Positions 1 through 7,777 of a DNA stretch of 64,000 bases are shown one piece after another. The stretch is taken from contig NZ_QUNG01000007.1 in assembly GCF_003387375.1 (NCBI RefSeq), positions 124,001 to 188,000 of the forward strand. The letters are read 5' to 3'. The first letter of the stretch is position 1. Every line of letters starts with the position of its first letter. Position numbers and translations under genes: made by a program. The stretch is from Marinomonas pollencensis. GTDB lineage: Bacteria; Pseudomonadota; Gammaproteobacteria; Pseudomonadales; Marinomonadaceae. The notes under the pieces were generated by a model. The model was not told the DNA's origin, did not search any database, and saw only the letters and a list, made by a program, of their open reading frames with translations.

Positions 1-2
1 AT

Positions 3-248
3 CTTTATGGCCAAGGCTTCTATTTGATTGTTGTGATTGTAGCAGCCGTGATGGCGCCGAGTTTGTTGGTCGGGTTATTGGTGAGTATCTTCCAGGCGGC
101 AACTCAGATCAACGAACAAACCTTGTCTTTTTTGCCGCGTTTAATTGTCACTATCTTGGTGATTATGCAGCTGGGACCTTGGATTCTGACCAAATTGATG
201 GATTTCACCACCTCTTTGTTTATTAATATTCCTATGATAATTGGCTGA
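3..248 (+). CDS. fliQ: Flagellar export gate protein FliQ (5' end cut by window)
   Basis: FliQ is a small two-helix membrane subunit of the FliPQR export gate of the flagellar type III secretion system. The open frame runs in from the window edge and reads LYGQGFYLIVVIVAAV before the family-typical core (SIFQAATQINEQTLSFLP) and the end GPWILTKLMDF...IPMIIG. About 81 residues are visible of the usual 89, so the start lies just outside. An internal TTG at 24 is not the real start. The stop overlaps the fliR start (TGATG), indicating coupled translation. The identification is secure. Confidence 0.95.
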   Translation, partial: LYGQGFYLIVVIVAAVMAPSLLVGLLVSIFQAATQINEQTLSFLPRLIVTILVIMQLGPWILTKLMDFTTSLFINIPMIIG

Positions 249-1030
249 TGCTTGAGCTTAATCCTGATCAGCTGCTGAATCTAACGATCAGCTTCTTATT
301 GCCTTTTTTCCGTATTGGCGCCTTTTTCATGGCGTTACCCCTTTTCGGTAGCCGGTTGGTAAATGCCAAAGTAAGGGTCGCCTTTTCCTTTTTGGTGGCG
401 ATTATAGTCACTCCGGTGATTCAGGTGCCTGCCTATGACCCTATTTCTCCCGCTTTTATCGTGTTGATTGCTGAGCAGCTAGTGATAGGGTTTGCTTTAG
501 GGTTTGTGATTACCATCTTGTTTCAGGTGTTTTCGTTAGCGGGGCAGTTGGCTGCGATGAAAGCGGGTCTGGGTTTTGCAATGTCGAATGACCCCGCTAA
601 TGGGGTTTCTGTGGCGAGTATGGGGCAGTATTATGTATCTATGGTGTCTTTAGCCTTTCTTGGCACGGATGGGCACCTTGTTATGATTGAGTATCTGGCG
701 GAGAGCTTTACTTATTGGCCTATTGGTGGGGGCTTTGATAGCCAGCACTATTGGCAGCTTGTATTGCTTGGTGGGTGGATGTTTGAAAAAGCATTGTTGG
801 TTGTTATGCCGTTAGCGATTGCTGTTCTGGTTATGAACTTTGCCTTTGGTGTGGTAGCGAAGGCGTCTCCTCAGTTGAATATTTTTGCTTTAGGCTTTCC
901 CATCATAATGCTGTTTTCTTTGTTCTTTTTCTGGATAATGCTGAAAGACTTTTTGGATATTTATCGCTTGTTCTTCTATGAAATAACAAGTTGGATGAAA
1001 GACGTGTGGGGGATTCGTTTGCATGGCTGA
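248..1030 (+). CDS. fliR: Flagellar export gate protein FliR
   Basis: FliR is the third component of the FliPQR core gate in the inner membrane, through which rod, hook and filament subunits leave the cell. The 260-residue length matches the family. Several hydrophobic segments span the protein, and the stretch GLGFAMSNDPANG is the typical FliR core motif. It overlaps fliQ by one base and the flhB start by 8 bases, so fliQ-fliR-flhB are translationally coupled. Nothing is unusual. Confidence 0.96.
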   Translation: MLELNPDQLLNLTISFLLPFFRIGAFFMALPLFGSRLVNAKVRVAFSFLVAIIVTPVIQVPAYDPISPAFIVLIAEQLVIGFALGFVITILFQVFSLAGQLAAMKAGLGFAMSNDPANGVSVASMGQYYVSMVSLAFLGTDGHLVMIEYLAESFTYWPIGGGFDSQHYWQLVLLGGWMFEKALLVVMPLAIAVLVMNFAFGVVAKASPQLNIFALGFPIIMLFSLFFFWIMLKDFLDIYRLFFYEITSWMKDVWGIRLHG

Positions 1031-2159
1031 GAACGAAGATGGCAGTGAAAAGACGGAAAATGCCAGTAGTAAGAAATTAGAAGATGCCCGAAAAAAAGGC
1101 AACCTCCCTCGTTCAAAAGACCTAAGCGCTGCTTTGCTGTTGATCGTCGCGGCGATGACTATTTATGGCACTGGCGCCTTGTTGGCCAAGGATCTTGAGG
1201 CAATTTTTAGCTTCAATTTTGTGATGGAAAGAGAAGATGTTTTCCATTATGGAAGAATGATATTTCATCTTTATAGCTCCATTGTTTCTGTGATGGACTC
1301 GATGTTTGTGATGATGGCGATCTTAGCCGCAGCTGGCATTATAGGGAGTATTGCTCTGGGCGGGCTTAATTTTGCTTGGGAGCCTGTATTGCCTAAGTTA
1401 AGTAAGTTAAACCCCATTACCGGGCTCAAGCGCATGTTCTCGGTACAATCGCTGGTGGAGTTGCTGAAGTCGATTGCCAAAGTGACATTGGTCGGTGGTG
1501 TTGCTGCGATAGTTATTAATCACTTTCTTGAAGAGGCATTGGGGCTGACGTTCCAGTCTATGCCGCTGGCGATTTCCCATGGGGTAAGCATGGTGATTTG
1601 GTCGTTTGTGTTTATTGCTTTGGCCTTGGTGTTTATTGCTGCGATTGATGTGCCGTTCCAAGTTTGGTCCCATAAGCAAAAACTTAAAATGACCAAGCAA
1701 GAAGTGAAAGATGAGTTTAAGCAACAAGAAGGTGATCCTCAAGTCAGAGGACGAATTCGTCAGTTGCAGCGCCAAGCGGCGATGAATCGAATGATGTCGG
1801 ATGTGCCTCAGGCGGATGTCATCATTACTAACCCAACTCATTTCTCTGTCGCACTAAAGTACGATCAAGATAGTGGTAAAGCACCTGTGATGCTGGCGAA
1901 AGGCAGTGATTTCATTGCCTTGAAAATACGAGAAGTAGGCAATCACTATGATATCCCTGTGATACAATCACCGACTTTGACTCGAGCTGTTTTTCATCAT
2001 ACTGAGATAGGTGAAGAGATACCTCAAGGGCTGTTTAAGGCGGTTGCTCAGTTATTGGCTTATGTTTATCAGTTGCGTAATGCAAGGCACGGAGCGCCTC
2101 GCCCTGAAGTGATGCCGAGTTTAGAAGTGCCAGATGAATTTCAATGGGATGGCAAATAG
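1023..2159 (+). CDS. flhB: Flagellar export switch protein FlhB
   Basis: FlhB is the export-specificity switch of the flagellar secretion apparatus. It has an N-terminal cytoplasmic KTE...RKKGNLPRSKD segment, four transmembrane helices (about residues 35-210) and a cytoplasmic C-terminal domain. The autocleavage motif NPTH is at residues 270-273, so the protein can self-cleave to change from hook to filament substrates. The 378-residue length is normal. A shorter minus-strand gene at 15427-15684 resembles only the part after the cleavage site. The end is followed by a 39-base gap to flhA. Confidence 0.97.
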   Translation: MAENEDGSEKTENASSKKLEDARKKGNLPRSKDLSAALLLIVAAMTIYGTGALLAKDLEAIFSFNFVMEREDVFHYGRMIFHLYSSIVSVMDSMFVMMAILAAAGIIGSIALGGLNFAWEPVLPKLSKLNPITGLKRMFSVQSLVELLKSIAKVTLVGGVAAIVINHFLEEALGLTFQSMPLAISHGVSMVIWSFVFIALALVFIAAIDVPFQVWSHKQKLKMTKQEVKDEFKQQEGDPQVRGRIRQLQRQAAMNRMMSDVPQADVIITNPTHFSVALKYDQDSGKAPVMLAKGSDFIALKIREVGNHYDIPVIQSPTLTRAVFHHTEIGEEIPQGLFKAVAQLLAYVYQLRNARHGAPRPEVMPSLEVPDEFQWDGK

Positions 2160-2198
2160 CCATTTCAAATGCGTGTTTAATTTTAGTGGGATGTATGT

Positions 2199-4319
2199 GT
2201 GATTTTTGACCGTCAAAAAGTGACAGGGCAGTTTAAAGGCGCGGTCGCTGGGAACTTAGGGATCCCGATTTTACTGCTATCTCTTTTGGCAATGATGATT
2301 TTGCCAGTGCCCGCTTTTTTGTTGGACGTGCTGTTTACCTTTAATATTGCGTTAGCCATCGTGGTTTTATTGGTGGCTATCTATTCTTTACGGCCTCTCG
2401 ATTTTGCCGTTTTTCCTACCGTATTGCTGGTTTCAACCCTGATGAGATTGGCGTTGAATGTGGCTTCTACCCGCGTGGTTTTACTCAACGGTCATGAAGG
2501 GCCAGATGCTGCCGGTAAAGTTATCCAAGCATTTGGTGAAGTGGTTATCGGTGGCAACTATGTTGTCGGTTTTGTGGTGTTTGCGATCTTAATGATTATC
2601 AACTTTGCAGTGGTAACCAAAGGGGCAGGGCGAATTTCTGAGGTGAGTGCGCGTTTTACCTTGGATGCTATGCCTGGTAAGCAAATGGCCATTGATGCAG
2701 ATTTAAACGCAGGAATGATCGATGCCGACCAAGCCAAAATACGCCGTTCTGAAATTGCCTCTGAAGCTGAATTTTATGGTTCTATGGACGGTGCGTCTAA
2801 ATTCGTTAAAGGGGATGCGGTTGCTGGTCTGTTGATATTGGGGATCAATATTATTGGCGGCTTGGCAATTGGTATGGCACAACATGACCTGTCATTTGTA
2901 GAAGCGATTCAGCGTTATTCCTTATTGACTATTGGTGATGGTTTGGTCGCGCAGCTGCCTTCTTTAATGCTTTCGACCGCCGCCGCTATTATGGTGACGA
3001 GAGTCAATGAATCGGGCGATATGGGAACACAAGTGTTCGCCCAAATGTTCGGTTCAGCAAAAGCGTTGTATGTGGCGGCAGCGGTGTTAACCATAATAGG
3101 TATTGTGCCAGGAATGCCGCACTTTTCATTTATATCTTTGGCTGTTGCGCTGGGCGGATTTGCTTATTTTCTTGAATACCGTAAAAAACAAAAAGCAGAA
3201 AAAGGGCTTAAAGGGCCAAGTAAAGCCAGTTCTGCTGATGCACCTCCTACATCAGAAACGAAAGATTTAAGTTGGGAGGATGTCGCGCCTGTCGATATGC
3301 TTGGTCTGGAAGTGGGTTATCGTCTGATTCCTTTGGTTGATAAATCACAAGGGGGAGAATTATTGGCGCGGATCAAAGGGGTGCGTCGTAAACTATCTCA
3401 AGACCTGGGTTTTCTTGTGCCTAGCGTCCATATTCGCGATAACTTAGATCTTATGCCTAACGCTTACCGGGTCACTTTAATGGGAGTGAGTTTGGCTGAG
3501 GCTGAAGTACACCCAGATAAAGACTTGGCGATTGATCCAGGCCAAGTCTTTGGTTCGATCGATGGTATTGCGGGAAAAGACCCTTCTTTTGGCTTAGATG
3601 CCGTGTGGATTGATCCGAAAAAGCGTGATCAGGCGCAGACCTATGGTTATACGGTGGTTGATGTCAGCACTGTGGTGGCGACTCACCTTAACCAGATTAT
3701 GCACAAGCATGCTTATGAGTTGATTGGCCACGATGAAGTTCAGCAGTTACTGAGCTTGCTAAAACAATATAACCCTAAGTTAGCAGAAGAATTGGTTCCG
3801 AATACTATTCCGCTGAGTGTGCTGTTGAAAGTGTTGCAGAATTTGCTAATAGAAGGGGTGCCGTTGCGCGATATGAGGACCATTGCCGAGGCCATTATGG
3901 GGGTTCAGCCTAAGAGCCAGGATCCTATGGTATTAACGGCAGCAGTACGAACCGCCTTGTCTCGTATGATTATTCAAACACTTGCTGATGGTGTAGAAGA
4001 GATCCCTGTGCTGACATTAGATCCCCAGCTAGAAAAAATGCTAATGCAAACAGTTCAGCAGAGTCAGCAGTCTGGAATTAAGAACGAAGAAGCCTTGATA
4101 TTAGAGCCAAAGATGGCAGAACAATTGCAAAGCTCGTTAAAAGAATCAGCCGAACAGCAAGAGGCAATGGGCAATACACCTATTTTGATCGTGTCGGCAC
4201 CAATACGCCCGATGTTGGCGCGTTTCATGCGTTATGGGATGGTCAATATGTCTGTCTTGTCGTACCAAGAAGTACCTGATCATAAAAGAATCACTGTCGT
4301 TGGTGTGATAGGTCAATAG
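2199..4319 (+). CDS. flhA: Flagellar export platform protein FlhA
   Basis: FlhA is the large export-gate protein that docks chaperone-substrate complexes through a cytoplasmic ring and couples proton flow to export. The N-terminal half (about residues 20-340) has eight hydrophobic helices and the conserved FHIPEP-family signature region (RFTLDAMPGKQMAIDADLNAG). The C-terminal cytoplasmic part runs to residue 706, the usual size. The start is GTG, preceded by a modest AGTGGGA ribosome binding site about 8 bases upstream. It is followed by a 99-base gap and flhF. Confidence 0.97.
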   Translation: MIFDRQKVTGQFKGAVAGNLGIPILLLSLLAMMILPVPAFLLDVLFTFNIALAIVVLLVAIYSLRPLDFAVFPTVLLVSTLMRLALNVASTRVVLLNGHEGPDAAGKVIQAFGEVVIGGNYVVGFVVFAILMIINFAVVTKGAGRISEVSARFTLDAMPGKQMAIDADLNAGMIDADQAKIRRSEIASEAEFYGSMDGASKFVKGDAVAGLLILGINIIGGLAIGMAQHDLSFVEAIQRYSLLTIGDGLVAQLPSLMLSTAAAIMVTRVNESGDMGTQVFAQMFGSAKALYVAAAVLTIIGIVPGMPHFSFISLAVALGGFAYFLEYRKKQKAEKGLKGPSKASSADAPPTSETKDLSWEDVAPVDMLGLEVGYRLIPLVDKSQGGELLARIKGVRRKLSQDLGFLVPSVHIRDNLDLMPNAYRVTLMGVSLAEAEVHPDKDLAIDPGQVFGSIDGIAGKDPSFGLDAVWIDPKKRDQAQTYGYTVVDVSTVVATHLNQIMHKHAYELIGHDEVQQLLSLLKQYNPKLAEELVPNTIPLSVLLKVLQNLLIEGVPLRDMRTIAEAIMGVQPKSQDPMVLTAAVRTALSRMIIQTLADGVEEIPVLTLDPQLEKMLMQTVQQSQQSGIKNEEALILEPKMAEQLQSSLKESAEQQEAMGNTPILIVSAPIRPMLARFMRYGMVNMSVLSYQEVPDHKRITVVGVIGQ

Positions 4320-4418
4320 ACTGTATCAAATGTGATGATTTACTATCTATATTTATCAAAACCTTTCGGGTAAGCTATGGATTTGTAAGAAAAATAAACT
4401 AGAAGGATTGTAGTATTC

Positions 4419-5693
4419 ATGCAAATTAGGCGGTTTCGAGCACCCGACATGCGCCAAGCAATACGGAAAGTCCGTGATGCTGTGGGCCCTGACGCGGTCA
4501 TTTTGTCGAATCAGCGCCTAGCAACAGGAGAAATTGAGATTGTTGCAGCATTGGATTATGACGGCTCTTTGCCTTCTAGTATGGCAGAAAAAAAGGCTCC
4601 TAAGCCTTCAGCTGCCGCTCCTGTTCAGCGTCCTGAGCCACATCAAGATCCAAGTGCTGATTATCTTGAGCGTATTGAACGGGCGAAGCAGCATTCTTCT
4701 GCGCCGCCGTTTTCACCTCAGCCTGGGTCTTTTGACTTGCCGCCATTGCAGGAAGATAAAGAAGACCCAGCGGTTGAAGAAGCATTATCTGTAAAGAATG
4801 CAGACAGCGCTCGTCAGATTCAGGAAATGGAGCTTGAACTGCAGCGTGTGCGAGAAATGCTAGAGCAACAAACGGCAGCGAACTCAAAAACGAATCCGAT
4901 TGAGGCTCAGGCCAGAGAAAAGTTAAAACGCTTGGGTTTGTCTGAGACAGTAGTGTCGCGACTATTAGATGATATCGATTTAAAAGGGCGCGAAGATGAC
5001 TGGAACCGCTTGTTAGCGCATTTAGCTGATTATATTCCCATTCGATCAAGTAATACTGAGTTACATGGTTGCATTGCTTTTATGGGACCAACGGGTGTAG
5101 GAAAAACGACGTCGATTGGTAAGATTGCAGCGCAACATGTACTAAAACATGGCCCTGGTAGTGTGGTTTTAGTGACCACGGATACCTATCGTATTGCCGC
5201 TCACGAGCAGCTTCGTACATTTGGTCGTATACTCAATGTGCCTGTTGAAGTCGTGAATGAGTATTCCGACCTCAATGAAGTCTTGGCAAAATACTCAGAG
5301 TATTCATTGGTACTGGTTGATACCGCGGGGATGAATCCGCGCGACTCTAATTTAGAGCGCCAATTATTGATGATGAAGCGCGCACGCGTTGGACTGAAAA
5401 AACTACTTGTACTACCTTGTACCAGTCAACGCCAAGTACTAAAAACCGTGATAGATGTCTATTCTCAAGTACAATTAGATGGTTGTGTGTTGAGTAAACT
5501 TGATGAGTCTGCCTCATTAGGTGAAGCCATTAGCGTCGTGGTAGAGGAAGGTTTGCCGGTTGTGTTCATTGCGGACGGTCAACGCATCCCCGACGATATT
5601 GAGCCAGCAAGGGCGCATAATTTAATTAGCCGAGCTGTCTATACGGCGGAACATTATGGCCAGCTCTACGGTGCACTAAAATACGGCAGTTAG
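4419..5693 (+). CDS. flhF: Polar flagellar placement GTPase FlhF
   Basis: FlhF is an SRP-family GTPase that places the flagellum at the cell pole. Residues 1-50 are the conserved N-terminal B-domain start (MQIRRFRAPDMRQAIRKV). A low-complexity proline- and charge-rich region follows (about 55-150), then the NG domain with the P-loop [10 protein letters not shown] at about 223-232 and DTAGMNPRD as the G3 region. At 424 residues it is normal in size. In most polarly flagellated gammaproteobacteria fleN/flhG, its antagonist, follows directly. Here only 100 non-coding bases separate flhF from fliA. Confidence 0.96.
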   Translation: MQIRRFRAPDMRQAIRKVRDAVGPDAVILSNQRLATGEIEIVAALDYDGSLPSSMAEKKAPKPSAAAPVQRPEPHQDPSADYLERIERAKQHSSAPPFSPQPGSFDLPPLQEDKEDPAVEEALSVKNADSARQIQEMELELQRVREMLEQQTAANSKTNPIEAQAREKLKRLGLSETVVSRLLDDIDLKGREDDWNRLLAHLADYIPIRSSNTELHGCIAFMGPTGVGKTTSIGKIAAQHVLKHGPGSVVLVTTDTYRIAAHEQLRTFGRILNVPVEVVNEYSDLNEVLAKYSEYSLVLVDTAGMNPRDSNLERQLLMMKRARVGLKKLLVLPCTSQRQVLKTVIDVYSQVQLDGCVLSKLDESASLGEAISVVVEEGLPVVFIADGQRIPDDIEPARAHNLISRAVYTAEHYGQLYGALKYGS

Positions 5694-5793
5694 AAATAGG
5701 GCACGGAATAAGATAAGTGCCATTCATAAGTATGTAGTACAGTTATTATGTGCATTAGATTCAAATAGTTAAAGGTTGCTTACGCTATAATTT

Positions 5794-6531
5794 ATGCAAA
5801 CCAAAAACGGATATAACACATACGCTAAAAAAGCGACCTTGTCAGTTGATGCTATTGTTGACCAATACGGCTACCTGGTGAAAAAAATTGCCTATCATTT
5901 ATTGGCTCGCTTGCCTAATAGTGTGGATGTAAATGATTTAACGCAAGCGGGTATGATGGGGTTGATTGAAGCCTATAAACGGTTTGAATCAAACAAGGGC
6001 GCGAGTTTTGAGACTTATGCGGGTATTCGTATCCGTGGCTCTATTATGGATGAAATCCGTAAGGCTGATTGGGCACCTCGCTCAGTTAGGCGTAACGGTC
6101 GAGCGGCATCAGCGGCTATTCATGAGCTGGAAGCTAAAGTCGGTCGTGATGTGACCGATATGGAAGTGGCTGCCCATATGGGAATTAGCATTGATGAGTA
6201 CCATGAGATTATTCATGCCTCCATGACTACTCAGCTATTCAGCTACGAAGAAATTATAGAAAATGAAAACGGTGTTTTGGATAGTGTGTCAGGGGATAAC
6301 AACAGCACGCCCTATGCCATGACGGAAGAAAGCGGTTTTCAGGGGCAATTGGCAAAAGAAATAGATCAGCTGCCGGAAAGAGAGAAACTTGTGTTATCTC
6401 TTTATTATAATGAAGAGTTAAATTTAAAAGAAATTGGCGCAGTATTGGGTGTCAGTGAATCTAGGGTCAGTCAAATACACAGCCAAGCTGCTATGCGGCT
6501 TAAGGCTCGGTTGAGCGATTGGCAGGACTGA
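5794..6531 (+). CDS. fliA: RNA polymerase sigma factor for flagellar genes, FliA (sigma-28)
   Basis: FliA directs transcription of late flagellar and chemotaxis genes. Region 2 is clear (VNDLTQAGMMGLIEAYKRF, then SFETYAGIRIRGSIMDEIRK), followed by the region 3 start DWAPRSVRRNGR. Region 4 has a helix-turn-helix (LKEIGAVLGVSESRVSQIH). The 245-residue length is typical. The ATG at 5794 is chosen because it gives the usual short N-terminal tail. No good Shine-Dalgarno sequence lies in front of it (AAAGG is 18 bases away), and a TATAAT box ends two bases before the ATG. cheY follows 31 bases downstream. Confidence 0.96.
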   Translation: MQTKNGYNTYAKKATLSVDAIVDQYGYLVKKIAYHLLARLPNSVDVNDLTQAGMMGLIEAYKRFESNKGASFETYAGIRIRGSIMDEIRKADWAPRSVRRNGRAASAAIHELEAKVGRDVTDMEVAAHMGISIDEYHEIIHASMTTQLFSYEEIIENENGVLDSVSGDNNSTPYAMTEESGFQGQLAKEIDQLPEREKLVLSLYYNEELNLKEIGAVLGVSESRVSQIHSQAAMRLKARLSDWQD

Positions 6532-6562
6532 ATTATGAGTATTAAAAGACTAACGTTAGAGT

Positions 6563-6967
6563 GTGGAGGATGCATTGGATAAAAACATGAAGATCCTGAT
6601 TGTTGATGATTTCTCGACAATGAGACGTATCATCAAAAACTTACTGCGGGATTTGGGGTTTACCAATACAGTTGAAGCGGACGATGGAACAACAGCGTTA
6701 CCGATTCTACAAGGCGGTACAATCGACTTTCTTGTAACCGATTGGAATATGCCTGGGATGACAGGAATCGAGTTGCTTCGTGCAGTTCGAGCCGATGAAA
6801 AACTAAAAAGTATTCCAGTGTTAATGGTAACAGCTGAAGCTAAGCGTGATCAGATTATTGCTGCGGCGCAAGCCGGAGTAAACGGTTATGTTGTTAAGCC
6901 ATTTACTGCGGTTGCTCTCAAGGAAAAAATTGAGAAAATATTCGAACGAATCGATGCAGCTAAATAA
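6563..6967 (+). CDS. cheY: Chemotaxis response regulator CheY
   Basis: CheY is the single-domain receiver that, once phosphorylated by CheA, binds the flagellar switch. The acidic pair is in [12 protein letters not shown], the phosphoacceptor Asp in [11 protein letters not shown], the Thr in LMVTAEAKR and the Lys in VVKPFTA. The start is uncertain. GTG at 6563 gives an N-terminus of the same length as Vibrio CheY3 (xxxxLNKNMKIL). TTG at 6575 sits just after a GGAGGA ribosome binding site (6565-6570). ATG at 6587 gives the shortest classical form. The product is not in doubt. Confidence 0.95.
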   Translation: MEDALDKNMKILIVDDFSTMRRIIKNLLRDLGFTNTVEADDGTTALPILQGGTIDFLVTDWNMPGMTGIELLRAVRADEKLKSIPVLMVTAEAKRDQIIAAAQAGVNGYVVKPFTAVALKEKIEKIFERIDAAK

Positions 6968-6976
6968 GGACGGTTA

Positions 6977-7765
6977 ATGTCAAAGAAATCTGGGTCTGCG
7001 CTAGGAGAGTTTGAAAACTTAGTTAAAGATGGTGCTGTAGATTTACTAAATCACTTAGAAACGGGTGATTTTAGTGGCGCCATTAAGATCATTCAAGAAT
7101 TGAGTGATGCTCGACATAATAGCTTTTATAAGGAGGTTGGTACGCTAACCCGTAGCCTTCATGATGCTATTCGAGACTTTCAAATAGATTCAATGGATTT
7201 AGTCGTTAATGATGAAGACAGTGATTCTGGAACCAAAATCACTGACGCTTCTGATCGCCTAAATTATGTCATCGAGCTAACGAGTTCTGCTGCGAATAAA
7301 ACCATGGATATGGTCGACAGCAGCATGCCTGTTGCTAGTGAGCTGCAGGCTCAAGCTAAAGAATTGCGAAAAGATTGGGGGCGCTTAATTCAACGAGATT
7401 TAACGCCACAAGAGTTTCGTGATCTATATAAGCGTATTGATGCATTCTTACAATACGCTGATAACAGCGCCACCGCTTTACACTCCAACCTCAACACCAT
7501 TCTCTTAGAGCAAGGCTATCAAGACCTAACCGGTCAAGTTATTGCGCGGGTGAATGATTTAATTCGAGATGTAGAAGAACGCCTTGTTCATCTTGTTGCT
7601 GTTGCAGGACGCGTTGATAGTATCTCTGGGATCAAATACGAAGAGAAAGAGTCAGAACACGATGACACTCGTGGGCATGGCCCGGCTATTAATAAACAAA
7701 ACAACCCTGAAGTACTAAATAGTCAAGACGAAGTAGACGACTTGCTATCAAGTCTTGGTTTCTAA
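6977..7765 (+). CDS. cheZ: CheY-P phosphatase CheZ
   Basis: CheZ speeds dephosphorylation of CheY-P and so ends the chemotaxis signal. The catalytic region is seen in LLEQGYQDLTGQVIARV, whose Gln inserts into the CheY active site. The C-terminal CheY-binding helix is present as VDDLLSSLGF at the very end. Between them is a charged linker (about residues 215-250). The protein is 262 residues long. It starts 10 bases after cheY and 13 bases before cheA, inside one operon. Confidence 0.95.
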   Translation: MSKKSGSALGEFENLVKDGAVDLLNHLETGDFSGAIKIIQELSDARHNSFYKEVGTLTRSLHDAIRDFQIDSMDLVVNDEDSDSGTKITDASDRLNYVIELTSSAANKTMDMVDSSMPVASELQAQAKELRKDWGRLIQRDLTPQEFRDLYKRIDAFLQYADNSATALHSNLNTILLEQGYQDLTGQVIARVNDLIRDVEERLVHLVAVAGRVDSISGIKYEEKESEHDDTRGHGPAINKQNNPEVLNSQDEVDDLLSSLGF

Positions 7766-7777
7766 AAGGAGCTGAGG

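Noticed and set aside
4600-5049. 149-codon minus-strand frame inside flhF
   Set aside because: A shadow of the low-complexity linker; no ribosome binding site and no family resemblance, while flhF is certain.
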